A stretch of DNA of 64,000 bases from Taenia hydatigena (GCA_036345935.2 JADWOT020000005.1:7001960-7065959); one strand, 5' to 3'; positions 47,506 to 59,800 are shown, counted from the first letter of the stretch. Made by a program: numbers and translations. Notes: generated by a model not told the origin, from the sequence alone.

Positions 47506-48442
47506 TTCTATGTTAGGTGACGCCTACTGTTTTAATGCAGTTACTGGCAACGTCGACGCCAGATAAGTCCGATCTCTAAAGAAGCTGGCGTGTCCAAGTA
47601 ACATAGAGATTTAATTCAGTTAAACGCTAATTTCAGATATGCAGTTTAAGTTCCAGCATAAGTTTATGGATCACAATTATATTTCGATAATAAAGCTAAG
47701 CTTGAGTAACTTTTTGCCAAGTTGCGGTTGCCACTCCTCTGCATACTTGCCAACGGTAGGCTAGGAGTGAAGTGGTATCGAATCCTTTTAGTAATTTCTA
47801 AATTTTCGTTTCTAGATGGCTAGTAAAATACTATTATAAATTTTTAAACTAGGATTGTAGTGTGTAAATTATTTAGAGACTTGCACACCTGGTTTGGGGA
47901 AGCGCAGCAAAGTGAAAATTCCATTATTTTATGACTAGGATACGCAAAACTTATTCGCTGAAGCAATTGTTTAGCAGCTTATAAACATTTTTGTTGGCTG
48001 GTGGTTTGCTATACAGTTAATTTTGCAAACATTTGTGTCTTTTAAAAGACGCTTGAGTTACAACATTTTGCTTTTAAGTTAATCAAATCCACAAAAAATG
48101 ATTAACTTAACCCACACATACAGCCACTGTCACTGTTACCAAGATTAGCAAGTAGCATATTCTCAAAATAATGTTTCAGTGACCGGAAAAACTTCGAGAC
48201 GCAACAAGCAAAATTGCTTAACCTGTCACATCACAGGTGAGGCTGAAAGCGTCTGGTAGACATCTGTAGTTGCTGCTAGAGGCTAATGAGTGAGTTGCTA
48301 AACTGGGAAGAAGGATGACAGCCACTGATCAAATAAAATATACTGCAAGTTACAAATGAGGACTCGTTAACACAAATGACAAAAATGACATCGATGAAAG
48401 CGAGCTATGAGGAGGGGAAAGGAACCATCCGAGCAAACTCAT

Positions 48443-49354
48443 CGTAGCGTCCTAAGGCTCCCTTGAAGACAAAAGTTTTCAAAATACCTAAGCAGAATAT
48501 ATATATTCAACAGACAAGGAAATGAGCTGCTGGTATGGCCCAAGGCCAGCCTACGCGGCTAGGGCAATATGGCCACCTCTGTGACCCTGACCGGAACCGG
48601 CAGTCCAACCAAACAAAGTAGCACATTGCACCTCTCCTCTTTCGAGCATCGTCCTCGATGCTTCCCTTGGTACACCTCCCGCGTCAGCCATCACAGCGTA
48701 ATCAGTGCTGCAAGAAACACCCGCGAGCTAACCATGCCAGTCGCCGACATTCGACGCGATAAAGGCGATGCTTGACACCAACGTCAGTGATTCCTCTCGG
48801 CGATTCGACTGAACTTGGAGTTTCGTCCGGCTTGGGAACAAAGTTCAGAATAAGTGGTCATGCCAACCACCAGTATGTCTGTAAGGGGACGTTAGCAGAC
48901 CGATCTCCTTAAGCAAGTATATTGGGGGTAGTCTCTGAAACGAAACCTTTCCAGGCGGTTCATGGCTAGTGTCTCTCCAGTTGTTAATAGCTTTCTTATA
49001 GAACACAGAGGTGGGGTAGGTGCGGAAGGCGGACGTCGTTCTCAACCTTTCTGTTATGGGATATCAGAAGTTCTTCCATCCGTAGCACATGCACATCTTT
49101 CGCACCGCTGCAGCATGCCACAGGTGGTTGGAGATCGGGATAGAAACCCTATAGGGTCGGATCCGATTTCCTCGGCCACCAATGTAGCGTCCCGAGGCTC
49201 CCTTGAAGGCAAATTACCAGGGCAGAATATGCATATTCAACAGAGGGAAATGAGCTACTGGCATGGTCCGAAGGCCAACCCACGCGGCTAGGGCAATATG
49301 GCCACCTCTGTGACCCTGACCGAAACCGGTAGTCACAACAAACAAAGTATTACG
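48443..49354 (-). mobile_element. TRIM-like LTR retrotransposon, copy 2 (intergenic)
   Basis: Two direct repeats, 48443-48625 and 49183-49354, are clearly similar along their length (GGCTCCCTTGAAG.CAAA, CAGAATAT.ATATTCAACAGA, GCGGCTAGGGCAATATGGCC). On the minus strand the 5' LTR is 49354-49183. It is followed after one base by TGGTGGCCGAGG (from 49181), a primer-binding site matching a tRNA 3' end in CCA. The purine tract GAAAGAGGAGAGG (48643-48631) lies five bases before the 3' LTR. The internal region is about 560 bp with no polymerase frame, so the element is non-autonomous. No clear target duplication is visible. Confidence 0.75.
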
Positions 49355-49953
49355 TATCCTTCAGTTCACAGTATTTAACTTGACCATCAGTACGCAACCT
49401 TTTTAAACCTAAAACAATGTACCGAATAAGATATTCTCAGTTGAGCGATTGCATTTGCCTAATTTACTGGCAGGAAGATAGATATAATACTTTGTCTTAA
49501 AATTGGGCAGTGAGTGTTGGCTCTTTTTGCACAAAGCAATGTTATGCCTTGATCCTCTATTTTCGCAAAGTCGCTTTTGAATTCCTTGGGATAAGCTTCT
49601 CATTAAGGCATGCTCAGCCTCCTTTCTTCTCCTATCTCCTATTACTCTCCAACAACCAACTTGGGATTTGCGCACTTTATTACAGTCCGGTGATGCATTT
49701 GATTTAGACCTTTTCTGTTAGTTTTGTTTTCGCTCAAGCAACAAAGAGTGCCAGGAAACGGACGATGCAAGTGTAGATTATTCTTACGGAGGATAATTAG
49801 GAGGCAAGCATAGCAATTTAGTGGATTTAGTGTATTGAAGCACAATCACTCCACAGTCTAACTTTTTTCCAATAGGTACAGTTTGTTATTGTGCTAGTTC
49901 GACACGCATGTGACTAGCGATTGAATCTGTAAGAAGCAAAATAAAATAGCCTC

Positions 49954-50115
49954 TGTAATACTATGCTTGTTCGGATTGCTGGTTCCAAATTTCGGTCACA
50001 GGGGTGGCCATATCGGCCGAGCTGTGTGGGCCAGCCACCGGGTCATTGAATATATGCATATTCTGCTTTAGTATTATGCCTTTTTTAGCTTTTGAGAGGG
50101 TCTGAGGACGCTACA
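49954..50115 (+). repeat. solo LTR with 5-bp target-site duplication GCCTC
   Basis: It starts TGTAATACTATGC and ends GAGGACGCTACA, flanked by GCCTC at 49949-49953 and 50116-50120. The body carries the family blocks TTTCGGTCACAGGGGTGGCCA and TATTCTGCTTTAGTATTATGCC. The intact duplication shows it arose by integration and not by tandem duplication. Confidence 0.82.
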
Positions 50116-50597
50116 GCCTCCATCATAAATTGTAGCCTCAACGTGAGTTACTCTACTTATGTATGCGCTAGTACAAACGTTTGGTACAAAGTGGGAACCC
50201 CTTTTACGTTGTAAAACAATTGCAATTTTTTGGTTTACTGACTGCGAATTCGCGTGCACGATTAGGTCGGTTTTTAATTATGCGTCATCCATCACAATTT
50301 GCTTGTGAGTAAGTAAATTTTACTGGTGGACTATACGGGAGCTGCGATTTGTACAAGTGGTATGGCACTTTAAGGCACTGCAATGCTTTGACAATTGGTT
50401 TGACTCAATGCTCGATTACTCAGACACTTGAGTTATAGCAGATTGAACTTCCGCTCAGTGACGTGGACTTCGGGTAGCGACCGCTACACGCTACAATGAT
50501 CTCCTACTACTTCAGGAAAGGCTTGGTGCGCTACAATACCTCATACCCTAAAGCATGGGAGAACTTTAATGTATAAATATAGGCATTAAGATGTAGT

Positions 50598-50753
50598 TGT
50601 AGCACTCTGAGACTTCCTCGAAGACGAAAAAAGACATAGCACTCGGCCGCCAGAAGGGATTGGAGCTCCTGGCGTAGACCAGTGACCAATCGGTAGGGCT
50701 AATCAAATGACTAAAATCGAACCCTAGGGTCAAACGAACAACAAACGTATTAA
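50598..50753 (-). repeat. diverged solo LTR with target-site duplication GTAGT
   Basis: It begins TGTAGCACTCTGAGACTTCC and ends AAACGTATTA, with GTAGT at 50593-50597 and 50754-50758. The middle is more diverged than in the other copies, suggesting an older insertion. Confidence 0.68.
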
Positions 50754-53125
50754 GTAGTAGTTTTTTCGAAACTAGGAAATAATATCACCTTCTTGAGACA
50801 GTACCCATGACGTAGGCGCTATTAGCCAGCATTTCTCCAAGATAGGCGAATCCAACCAATTACAGACAAATGTAACCGTCAGCATCCGCGCTTCATCCCT
50901 CCATTAGGACAGTTTCAGTAAAATATTGCAGAACATGTAGCTTTTCAAGCCGAATATCGGAGAAATTTATCTGCTGATCAGAATTTCGTTTTCGTCAGTA
51001 AAGAACGAGCGTCCCAACATGTTTTCCAGCTAACGCATTGCTATTGCGATTAGCAGTAGGATGCCAATCCTGGTGAACAAACCACTAACAAGAGTCATAG
51101 TAGATTGACATTAATCTCAGTTAAGTAACCTCACATAATCATTCTTTTTGATAAGTTTCATTTTTCTCCTGACCATTTGTAATTTTACATTTGACCATCT
51201 CACAGTCTCTTTCTACTCTGGATAGAAATAAGTAGTATTGAAAGTGATTTCGCCAGAAAGAATCATAAAGTAGTCAGACCTACTCAGAAGTTTTTTTTTG
51301 CTGTCAAGTAGGAGAAAAGCTTAAAAAGCGCCATCTTAGACTAATTGTGGGCTTCATAACAGTGTTTGCATTAGCGATTGCCATTTAGAGTACACGACCG
51401 ATTAGGATGGCAGCAAAGCCTGCGATCTGACACAGTTATGAAGATGCACCGAAGCTTAGCATCTTTTATAGCTACCCACATTCCTTCTCTATTGCACCCA
51501 AGAGAAGTACAAGGAGCGGCTACTGATCCGTGTTACGTTCCTAAGCTATCTATTTGTTCTCTCAATTTCTGTCCCTATTCCACGATCAGTACATTACCGC
51601 CTTGTATGTGCGAAGGTGTTACATTTTTTAGGTATCGCTAACCAGCTTGCATATCTAGCCAGGATTTCTTACTTTGGTGGAATTCAAACGAGTAGAGCAG
51701 CTCTCATTTCGAAAATAGGATGTTACCATTCTAAATAAGGACATGGTCCCAACATGCCTAGTTTTAAAAGGTAGTTAAATGAGATATTTTGAAGCAGAGA
51801 CTGAGATACCTTGAACATCAAACAACAATGTGAGGTAGAACTTTATAGTTTATGCAAAATTGGGTTTACTGAGAATATGCTTTTTGATAAAATCAAGAAC
51901 CTTAAATTTACTGAATAAAAGCTGTCGAAAAGTGGATTGGTGCCGTGATCAAATGTAGGCAAATAGCCGAGTGCTGAGTGAATTTAACAACATGAATAAG
52001 CAAAATAAAATATGCTGAAAATGTTCTACATTAGACATCTTTGTTTGAGTCATGTCATTTCGATCAGTTCTGATGTGATGGAAAGCACACTGCAGACACG
52101 ACTACACTGAAAAGCCTATAACAATTTTTGCAGACAGGTATAATTTATTTTAAGTTCCAAACGCATTCTAAGTAAGCATTCGAACTAATCCAAGAATTAA
52201 GTGGTTGACTACTTTATCCCTTTAATGTGACTTTATTTCGTAGCTCAACACATTCGGTTAGTAGGGCAGCATAAACACTTTGGGTACAACCTGTCTAGTG
52301 TGATGGTATCATAATGTTTCATCGCTACAGCTCGTGTGTACAACACTGTAATCTCATCAAGCATTCAGGCCATTCTATTTTATTGCTCTCCAGTGCCTAA
52401 TGGTCTCATACAGGGTACAAATAAAGGCTTTTGATAAAAGAAACTTTTAATATCGAGGCTTTGAAGTGACCCGAGGTCAAATTCAACTCAAAGCTGCATT
52501 TAAATGGTACACTTCTTTCCTCCACGCATCATCACATAAGGCTCTTTCGAGAAAAGAGATAAATACGATCTCGAAAAGTATATGCTTAGTGGCTCCATAC
52601 ACGCACTTTTCAGGCTATCGTACCTTCAGTATGCGACTCCGAAAGGCGTGGAACATAAGTACAACTGCTCATCACAACGTCATTGAGTTTGAATTAGCTG
52701 TAAATTTGGCTATAAATTGCGTGATAGCAATAATGTTATTGCATTTTCAAAATATGCATTTATGCGGTATTCGATCTTATGAAATTGAAACAATATTATT
52801 TGAAACCACATTCATAGATAACTGTGCATGTCTTTGCAAAAAATGATGTGCTTTAACCTTGCAGGATATATTTTTTACCATTGCAATGATGCGATTCCCT
52901 GCATTAATTATGTAGCATTTGCAGACAGAAAAGCAGACCCATGTGTCACTGACACCTGCGCCTCAGCTAATTGGTCTAGCAATTGACCAATAGGAGATGC
53001 GCATGGGAAGTAGCGAATCGCCACGTTGCTGTGAGGACACATCAACTTGGGTGTGTTACGCGGTTTTAGTGTTTTACGGGGTACCTCATTCGACCCAAAA
53101 GGCTTTGAGGAGGTTCGTATTGAGA

Positions 53126-56100
53126 ATGGCAGCAGTAGATCGAGTCATCATATGCCTCCTAATTTTCCTCCTCCGACCGATTCGATGCCAGCGACACTTC
53201 AGTGCGCAGTTCTCCCTCGGTGACAACACGGAGGGTGGACATCGGGTGGGAAACCTCTTCACCAACCGCCCCAACAATCTGCCCTATGGTCAGGGCTTCC
53301 TCTCAGCAATGATAAAACCAGATGAGCATTTTGGGCTGACAATCAACGGTGACATCATGACAAACCACGCCATAGATCGGGACGTAATTTGTCGTAAATT
53401 GGATTGCTGTGATCGTCCAATCTGTTACATGCATGCAGAGGCCTACTTCTTCACCACTCGACCGCATCCATTCGTATTCAATGTGACCATTACAATCTCA
53501 GATGAAAATGACAATCCACCCAAGTTTGATGTACCTCAAGAGAATTTGGTGAAACTGCCAGGCTGGATACCTGACCAATATCGAGCACTTCCATTTTTAC
53601 AATTATCAGTACCTGAATCAGTCGGAATAAACTCCAAGCTATCTCTTCCACTAGCCAGTGACCCCGACTCGACCGATTTCGGGATCAACTCTTATGAGCT
53701 GCAGCCGCTTCATATGAATACTACCTCCTCGGTTAGTCCATTTCGATTGGTGCACGAAAGATCAAGCCATGTGGCTGAAACTCTGACATTGATTGCTGGT
53801 AGAAGTCTTGATCGTGAAGAACAGGATAACTACTGGTTTTTGTTGACAGCACTGGGAAGTGGATCACCACCGCTCTCTGGTAGTCTGCTAATTCAAATTC
53901 AAGTGGATGATATAAATGACCACGCTCCCATTTTTCAACAGCCTTCGTCGAAGTCGGGTCATACTATCGAATTGCCCGAGAACACGCCAATTGGAAAGGT
54001 GGTTTATAGCTTCAGAGCGACAGACCAGGATGTGGGAGACAATGGAAAGTTAACGTTTCTAATTAACTACGGTGCCAGTCTACCCAGGACTTCAGCTCTT
54101 GTAAACAAGTGGGTTTTAGATCTAGTAACTGGTGATCTCTCAGTCGCCGGTGTTCTAGATTATGAAAATAAGGAGGATAGAAAATTTGTACTCAATTTGA
54201 TTGTTAAGGATAATGGCAATCCTCCCTTAACCGCAACAACAACATTCACCATACTTATAACCGATTTGAACGATAACCCACCTGCAATAGAGGTGAAGTC
54301 TACGAGGGAGTCAGGAGATGGTAAGAGGCACTTTGACATAGAAGAAAATGACGGCGAAGTCAGACTCCTCAAACTCATATCCGTAAGCGATCCTGATTCC
54401 AATCCTGAAGAGAGCATAGCGTGCTACCTTAGGGAAAACCGTAATGGTTTCGTTCTTCAAAAGTACAGTTCTCTACTCTACGGTCTGTTCAACAGTCGTG
54501 CATTTGACTTCGAAAAAAATGCCGACGCAGAGGGATATTTAAGTGTTGGTCTCTCATGCGCAGACAATGGTACGCCTTCTCTCACCTCTGACTTGACGGT
54601 TCGAGTGAGTCTCCGTGATCTCAATGACAATTATCCGCAGTTTGAGTACCAGACATTCACTTTCAATGTGAACGAGAACATCCCAATTGGATCAGAGATC
54701 GGACGTATAGTCGCGCGAGATGCTGATAGCGGCCCAAGAGGCAAACTCAGCTATTGGCTCGGTGCTGATGACCCAGACGATCTTGATCTCGTAGAGATTG
54801 ACCGAGAAACGGGGAGAATTACGTCAAAAGTCGCACTAGATCGAGAGGAGAAGGAGATACTTAACTTTCGCGTAACAGCTGCCGATGGAGGTGATCAAGA
54901 CTTTTATCAGGGGTTCGAGGAGATCCCCAGAGATGCAAAAACTAATACAACTACCATCAGAATTTGCCTTCTAGATGTAAACGACAACGCACCGAATTAC
55001 ATGGGTGAGAAGGAAATTCATGTGCGTGAAAATAATGAAGAAGGTATTGTGATCCTTGACAGTCTTCCCTTTCAAGATAATGACTTGGGGGAGAATGGAA
55101 CTGTTCGATTATTTCTTACTGACTATGGTTACGATGCTGTGGAGTATCTTATGCCATCTCATTCTAATGGGATGTTTTCCCTCCTCAATGGCAAACAGTT
55201 AATCTTGACTGAATCGATTGATCGAGAGCAGAATCCACAGATCTTTTTGAGAATAGTCGCGATAGATGGAGGACGAGCGCGCCAGCTGACTAGTACCACT
55301 ACTCTCACTGTCATTGTGGATGACGAGAACGATAACCATCCTCAGCTCACACATCCACTGAATGCTACCATGCTTTCCGGTCCCACCAACCACTACGAAA
55401 CAATTGATGACCAAGAGAGTCGAACAATACCGGTGGACACGCCTCTTGACAGTCTCATAACCACTTTGAGGTCGCGTGATCTGGATTCCGGGGATAATGG
55501 ACGTGTTTTCTACCACCTACGAAGAGCTGAACCCCACGAACTTTGGTTTCCCACTCATCAAAGCCATATGGGACATGGCATGGAGAACTCTTTACAGAAA
55601 CACAAGCTGGTCTTAGACGGTTATCAGTACTTCAAGATTGACGAAATGGACGGTCATTTAAGGACTGCTTGGTTGTATGGAGGCCAAACTGATCACACGA
55701 GTAGTAACACCTCGGGAATACCACCTTCTCCACCATCGTTTGGTGTGCACGTCATTGTTGTGGAACTCAGAGATGCTGGAAATCCGTCTTTGGCAACGCG
55801 AGTGTTACTTTATGCCAATGTCACTGAGGCTGTGAATTCGGGCTTCTTTGGGCTCTCGGGATTGGGATTTGGTGAAGCCGGTTTAGGAAACACTGTAATC
55901 TTGATTCTCATAATCGTTTGCAGTTTTGCTCTCATAGTCAGTCTTACGGCTGCAATATTTTGGGTGCGACTTAGAGTCTACACAAATAATGTTCAGCCCA
56001 ATCGAGCGAACAATGTCAAATACCAGACAGGTTGCATTAGTATCTATCAAGATGGTATGCCAAGAGATGCTCGCGACGGTGGGCTTGGTTATCTGGATGG

Positions 56101-56764
56101 TACAGGGACCTTCAAGCCGTTGGAAGGCATTCGATGGAGTACTCCAAATGTACTCGATCCATTAAGATATACAGTGCACACCTCCTCAGACATCGGAGCT
56201 CAGGGTAACAGTGGCAGCTTGGCATTCATTGGAAAGTCACCGAACGGATATCTAGAATCTGAAGAGATGCAAATGCTTTCTATGATTCATCCCACTGAAG
56301 CTGATAGCATAATGATGAGAGGTTATGATCAGCTAATTGTGGGAAATGGTGAACAGTATGAACTCTGCTTCCCCGAGGCCGCTCCACCTAACTTTGCTCA
56401 ACTCCAAGCGGGCTCGACAGAGAGTGACAGCGGATTGGACAGTGGAGGCTATATGATTGGACATGCATCATCGCCCTCTCCCGAGGGACCCACCGAACAC
56501 CCCTTGGGACCGGCGTCCGAATTGAGCGTCCCTTCGACTTTTAAACCCTGCCATCGCACAATAGCTGCCGATGTCGTTAGGCAGAGTCCCAGCAAACAGA
56601 TTCTGCTTGGAGCGACCTGCAACACCGTGGACTTGGGTGGTCTTCACAAAAGTTTCGGCTACATTCCCCGCGATTCTGTAAGTCCTTTGGACACTCATAC
56701 TCCAAAACCAAAAAATGGTCTTGTTAAGGTTTCCTTATTGAGTCAATTCAATATTTCTAGTTAA
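53126..56764 (+). CDS. protocadherin-like adhesion receptor (single long exon)
   Basis: This is a Ca2+-dependent adhesion receptor of the plasma membrane. The frame is open from 52997, but the Met at 53126 directly precedes a signal peptide (VIICLLIFLLRPIRC), so I start there (1212 aa). Linker motifs DENDNPP, DDINDHAP, DLNDNPP, DLNDNYP, DVNDNAP and DENDNHP (about residues 126, 261, 380, 498, 617, 733) mark seven cadherin repeats. The last is followed by a membrane segment at about 922-946 (VILILIIVCSFALIVSLTAA) and a 265-residue tail without catenin-binding motifs. Repeat 1 contains CRKLDCCDRPIC. An intronless ectodomain, membrane segment and tail are typical of protocadherins. AATAAA at 56798-56803, 34 nt after the stop, supports the 3' end. 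A good donor-like GTAAGT at 56678 (phase 0) might instead join further tail exons. Confidence 0.9.
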   Translation: MAAVDRVIICLLIFLLRPIRCQRHFSAQFSLGDNTEGGHRVGNLFTNRPNNLPYGQGFLSAMIKPDEHFGLTINGDIMTNHAIDRDVICRKLDCCDRPICYMHAEAYFFTTRPHPFVFNVTITISDENDNPPKFDVPQENLVKLPGWIPDQYRALPFLQLSVPESVGINSKLSLPLASDPDSTDFGINSYELQPLHMNTTSSVSPFRLVHERSSHVAETLTLIAGRSLDREEQDNYWFLLTALGSGSPPLSGSLLIQIQVDDINDHAPIFQQPSSKSGHTIELPENTPIGKVVYSFRATDQDVGDNGKLTFLINYGASLPRTSALVNKWVLDLVTGDLSVAGVLDYENKEDRKFVLNLIVKDNGNPPLTATTTFTILITDLNDNPPAIEVKSTRESGDGKRHFDIEENDGEVRLLKLISVSDPDSNPEESIACYLRENRNGFVLQKYSSLLYGLFNSRAFDFEKNADAEGYLSVGLSCADNGTPSLTSDLTVRVSLRDLNDNYPQFEYQTFTFNVNENIPIGSEIGRIVARDADSGPRGKLSYWLGADDPDDLDLVEIDRETGRITSKVALDREEKEILNFRVTAADGGDQDFYQGFEEIPRDAKTNTTTIRICLLDVNDNAPNYMGEKEIHVRENNEEGIVILDSLPFQDNDLGENGTVRLFLTDYGYDAVEYLMPSHSNGMFSLLNGKQLILTESIDREQNPQIFLRIVAIDGGRARQLTSTTTLTVIVDDENDNHPQLTHPLNATMLSGPTNHYETIDDQESRTIPVDTPLDSLITTLRSRDLDSGDNGRVFYHLRRAEPHELWFPTHQSHMGHGMENSLQKHKLVLDGYQYFKIDEMDGHLRTAWLYGGQTDHTSSNTSGIPPSPPSFGVHVIVVELRDAGNPSLATRVLLYANVTEAVNSGFFGLSGLGFGEAGLGNTVILILIIVCSFALIVSLTAAIFWVRLRVYTNNVQPNRANNVKYQTGCISIYQDGMPRDARDGGLGYLDGTGTFKPLEGIRWSTPNVLDPLRYTVHTSSDIGAQGNSGSLAFIGKSPNGYLESEEMQMLSMIHPTEADSIMMRGYDQLIVGNGEQYELCFPEAAPPNFAQLQAGSTESDSGLDSGGYMIGHASSPSPEGPTEHPLGPASELSVPSTFKPCHRTIAADVVRQSPSKQILLGATCNTVDLGGLHKSFGYIPRDSVSPLDTHTPKPKNGLVKVSLLSQFNISS

Positions 56765-56797
56765 ACATGCAAATAATGGCAAATGTTCATTGTTGCA

Positions 56798-56803
56798 AAT
56801 AAA
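56798..56803 (+). terminator. polyadenylation signal AATAAA of the protocadherin gene
   Basis: The canonical hexamer lies 34 nt after the TAA stop, at a suitable distance for cleavage of a short 3' UTR. Confidence 0.55.
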
Positions 56804-59800
56804 ATAAGCACGGTTCGAATGTCTCTAATCTAAGCACTATATACCTAGGAAATATCATAGCATCAAAAGTTTTATAATCAAATTGTAGACTATTATCTCA
56901 TTTTTGCCAAAAACCCACTCATTTTGTAGCTGCTAGTAATTTGAATGGTAACTTTTAGTTGAGTGACGCTCCTGCATCAGTAAGGGTCAAAGGGAAACTC
57001 AAAGCCTTACTTGGATATCCTCATCCCCCTTTCAATACCTTGATTGCACAAACGCCGGGCTATTAATTAAATTACCTGTTCAGCTATGCTTTCACCACGG
57101 TCTGAGGAGCGTTTTAGTTAATTACTCGTCCCCTCGACTGTAGAGGTGGAGGCGGCTGGTGCGCGTGTGCTCTTCAGGTCCGTAAAATGGGCTCTTTTCG
57201 TTTGTAAAAAAAAGAAGAAGATTGCTGTTTTATCTGTTCTGTTAAAACAACTGCAATTTATAGGGATAACATTCGCGTTCGGATGGTTGCACAAAAGGTG
57301 GACGGGATACACAGCATTTGTCCGGGTTGTGGTCAGTGCTGAACAAAGACGATACTGTTTTATGGCTGGTTTGTGTGCTTATTTGCTAGCCACATGCCAT
57401 ACAGGTTTATAAACATAAACAAAATTTGGTTTAGTTGTTTTGAAGATAGTAATTGAATTGTACACTGATTTAGCTAAAGTTCTCGCATTAATAATTTTCC
57501 CTGGTGTAAAGAAACTCTCTTAAGGAGTAATGTGTACTGAGTTTTGTGTCATCATTGCCATCTAAAGCAAAGTGAGAATTGTTTGACACTTTTAAAAGGT
57601 GCGTGATAACATTTCCACTTTTCCATCCTTCTTTATCTTTTGCATGACTATGACATTTCTGTTTCTTTTAGCGCTTGAGTTACATCTCACACGAACATGC
57701 AACAGAGCAAAACACTGCATCCTAATATTCACAGATGTCTTTTGATGCCCTCCGCTTGTTTCAGGCTACTACTTTTGCTTTGAACTGAACCAGAGATAGA
57801 CGCGGGTCAGAGATGAGATTTGTCATCATTAATGGGCGCTTTATTAAATTTCCAACTCCAAACTAGTTATACTCGTTTTAGTGGTTGGTTTCCAACAGAG
57901 GAGAAGGGTTGGTCATTGTGTTATTAATATTAGAAGTCGCAATGCCTTTCGCTCCCCGCCATCATCTAGCAGCCCTAATAAGAAACTCGTAAAATCAGGT
58001 CAATGACATTTGAATTGGCCTATCATTTGTGGTGCAGCGGCGGCCTCGTGGATTTTTTGACTCTTTACTAGTTAATGCAGCTCTGCAAATCCTTTAAGCA
58101 ACATGTTTACCCGAGACTTGATGGTCATTGGGAAGCGGCCGTTGATACGGTGAGATACTTTTATTTGAGATTTGACCTTCAGTAAAAGGGTATCGTTTCA
58201 CACGGCTCAACGCAATTGTAATCTACATAATGTAATCCAATTCCTTCATGTACTCCTTCAACTGTCAAAACAGCTTTGTCTAAAACGGTCCTAAGGTTTC
58301 CTGCTACACACCATATGCATTTCAACGTAATTTTACGTAAGTGGTATATTCATGAGCGGTGCATCTAAGCCAGTTTGAAGAATTTTCCCGCATCCGAGAC
58401 TACTTTTCCAGATGTGCATGATTCCACGGTACGATTTTTTTGCAGTATGCGCTTAACTTATTCTAAGGTACAACAATAAAATCTTCCACTAATTAAGTTC
58501 TAAAACACAACTCCTTATATATATGTGGGCTCATGACTAATTGTGATATCAATCGGCTTAAGCATCCCTATGTAGACATTTTATAGTCCTTTCACTCTCA
58601 AGTAGTAGAACATGATGCTAGTCGTCTCTCAATCGCATGTTCTAACTCTACTGAGGATTTAAAAGCATAATTCCTGTAATTTAGCTACTTGTGGGGAATC
58701 CTTGCAATAATACTTAATGCATCTCTTCAGTAGAAAGGAGTGACGCAAGGTAATTAGACACTTTCCAATCATGGAACTCATAAAGTGGGGATCACATCTT
58801 TTAGCTAAAAAGCAGCCCATCTCATTGAAGAAATAATAGCCTTTGCTTTGAAGATTCGGCTTATTGCAAGCCAAAAAACACTTAACTACGCATATACTCC
58901 TCGATATAAATCTTATTGCAGCTTTGGCTAAAAGATCTTGTGGTGGGTATTGATACAATACGACTTTTGAGATTAGGAATATTTGCAGGTACTTCGCGTT
59001 CTCGATAAAATGGCCTTTTCAATGAGGTTCTTTCAGCTGCCTGTGACAAATCCGAATTTATGCTTACTTGAATCCAGCTGTCTTCATTTTACGATTGGCT
59101 ACCATAATGCGTACAGCCCTTCATTCGCAATGTTGGGCAACTAGAAACCCATAATTATCCAGACAGAATATTTCCTACAATTGCATTTATTACTGTTATA
59201 TGAGAATGAATCTTCCAAACACATATACGAACACCTACTGTCAACGAATGACTTCCCACTAATCTAAACTACAGCAGTTTTTCATATTTTAACAAAAATT
59301 ACAAAGAACCTTTTTCGCTAACTGCTTACAGATATGGTAGTTTGAACCGTATCCGTTTATGATAGCATAATATTTGTTCAGTAAGTGCGAAAATATCTCT
59401 TGGTATGACAGCTTCAATATCGCCTATTACTGTCACTGTCGGATGAAAACGATGATGGAAGTAGTTATTTTTGTTCGACATTTTCTCCATAAATATGTTG
59501 CTTAAGATAAAATGCAGCAATCTGTCAGTGTGTTGCCTGAAGCTCATTACTAGCCTACAACGAAATTTTACAGGCCTTTTTGCATTTTTTAGGCTAAAAC
59601 CGGAAAACTTCCATCTATGTCAACACTAATGACGTAGACGAGTCTCATCACACTTCTGAAGGTTGTCACAACACCCGGTCGTCGTTTCTTCAATGGATGG
59701 TGTCATGACTTCCCAGAAAGTTAATTTCATTCATTTTGTACAATGGTGCTTTTATTTCCTCCGCCAACACTTCCACGGCTTAAAAGAACTTCTTCCACAA

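Larger units (their letters stand above)
46035..52996. other. 7 kb gene-free region with LTR cluster
   Basis: Between CDK5RAP3 and the protocadherin, which face away from each other, I find no gene. The left half carries at least five LTR copies of one TRIM-like family (46.6-50.8 kb) and a TA microsatellite. The right half (50.8-53.0 kb) is AT-rich, shows nothing recognisable and probably includes the protocadherin promoter and leader. Confidence 0.5.

Noticed and set aside
49130..49182. A tRNA gene ending in GGCCACCA
   Set aside because: Only the 3' end resembles a tRNA; there is no matching 5' half or anticodon arm. It is better explained as the complement of the element's primer-binding site.
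52466..52846. Plus-strand open frame of 126 codons upstream of the protocadherin
   Set aside because: AT-rich, with no recognisable domain, no signal of splicing to the protocadherin and no codon bias like its neighbour.
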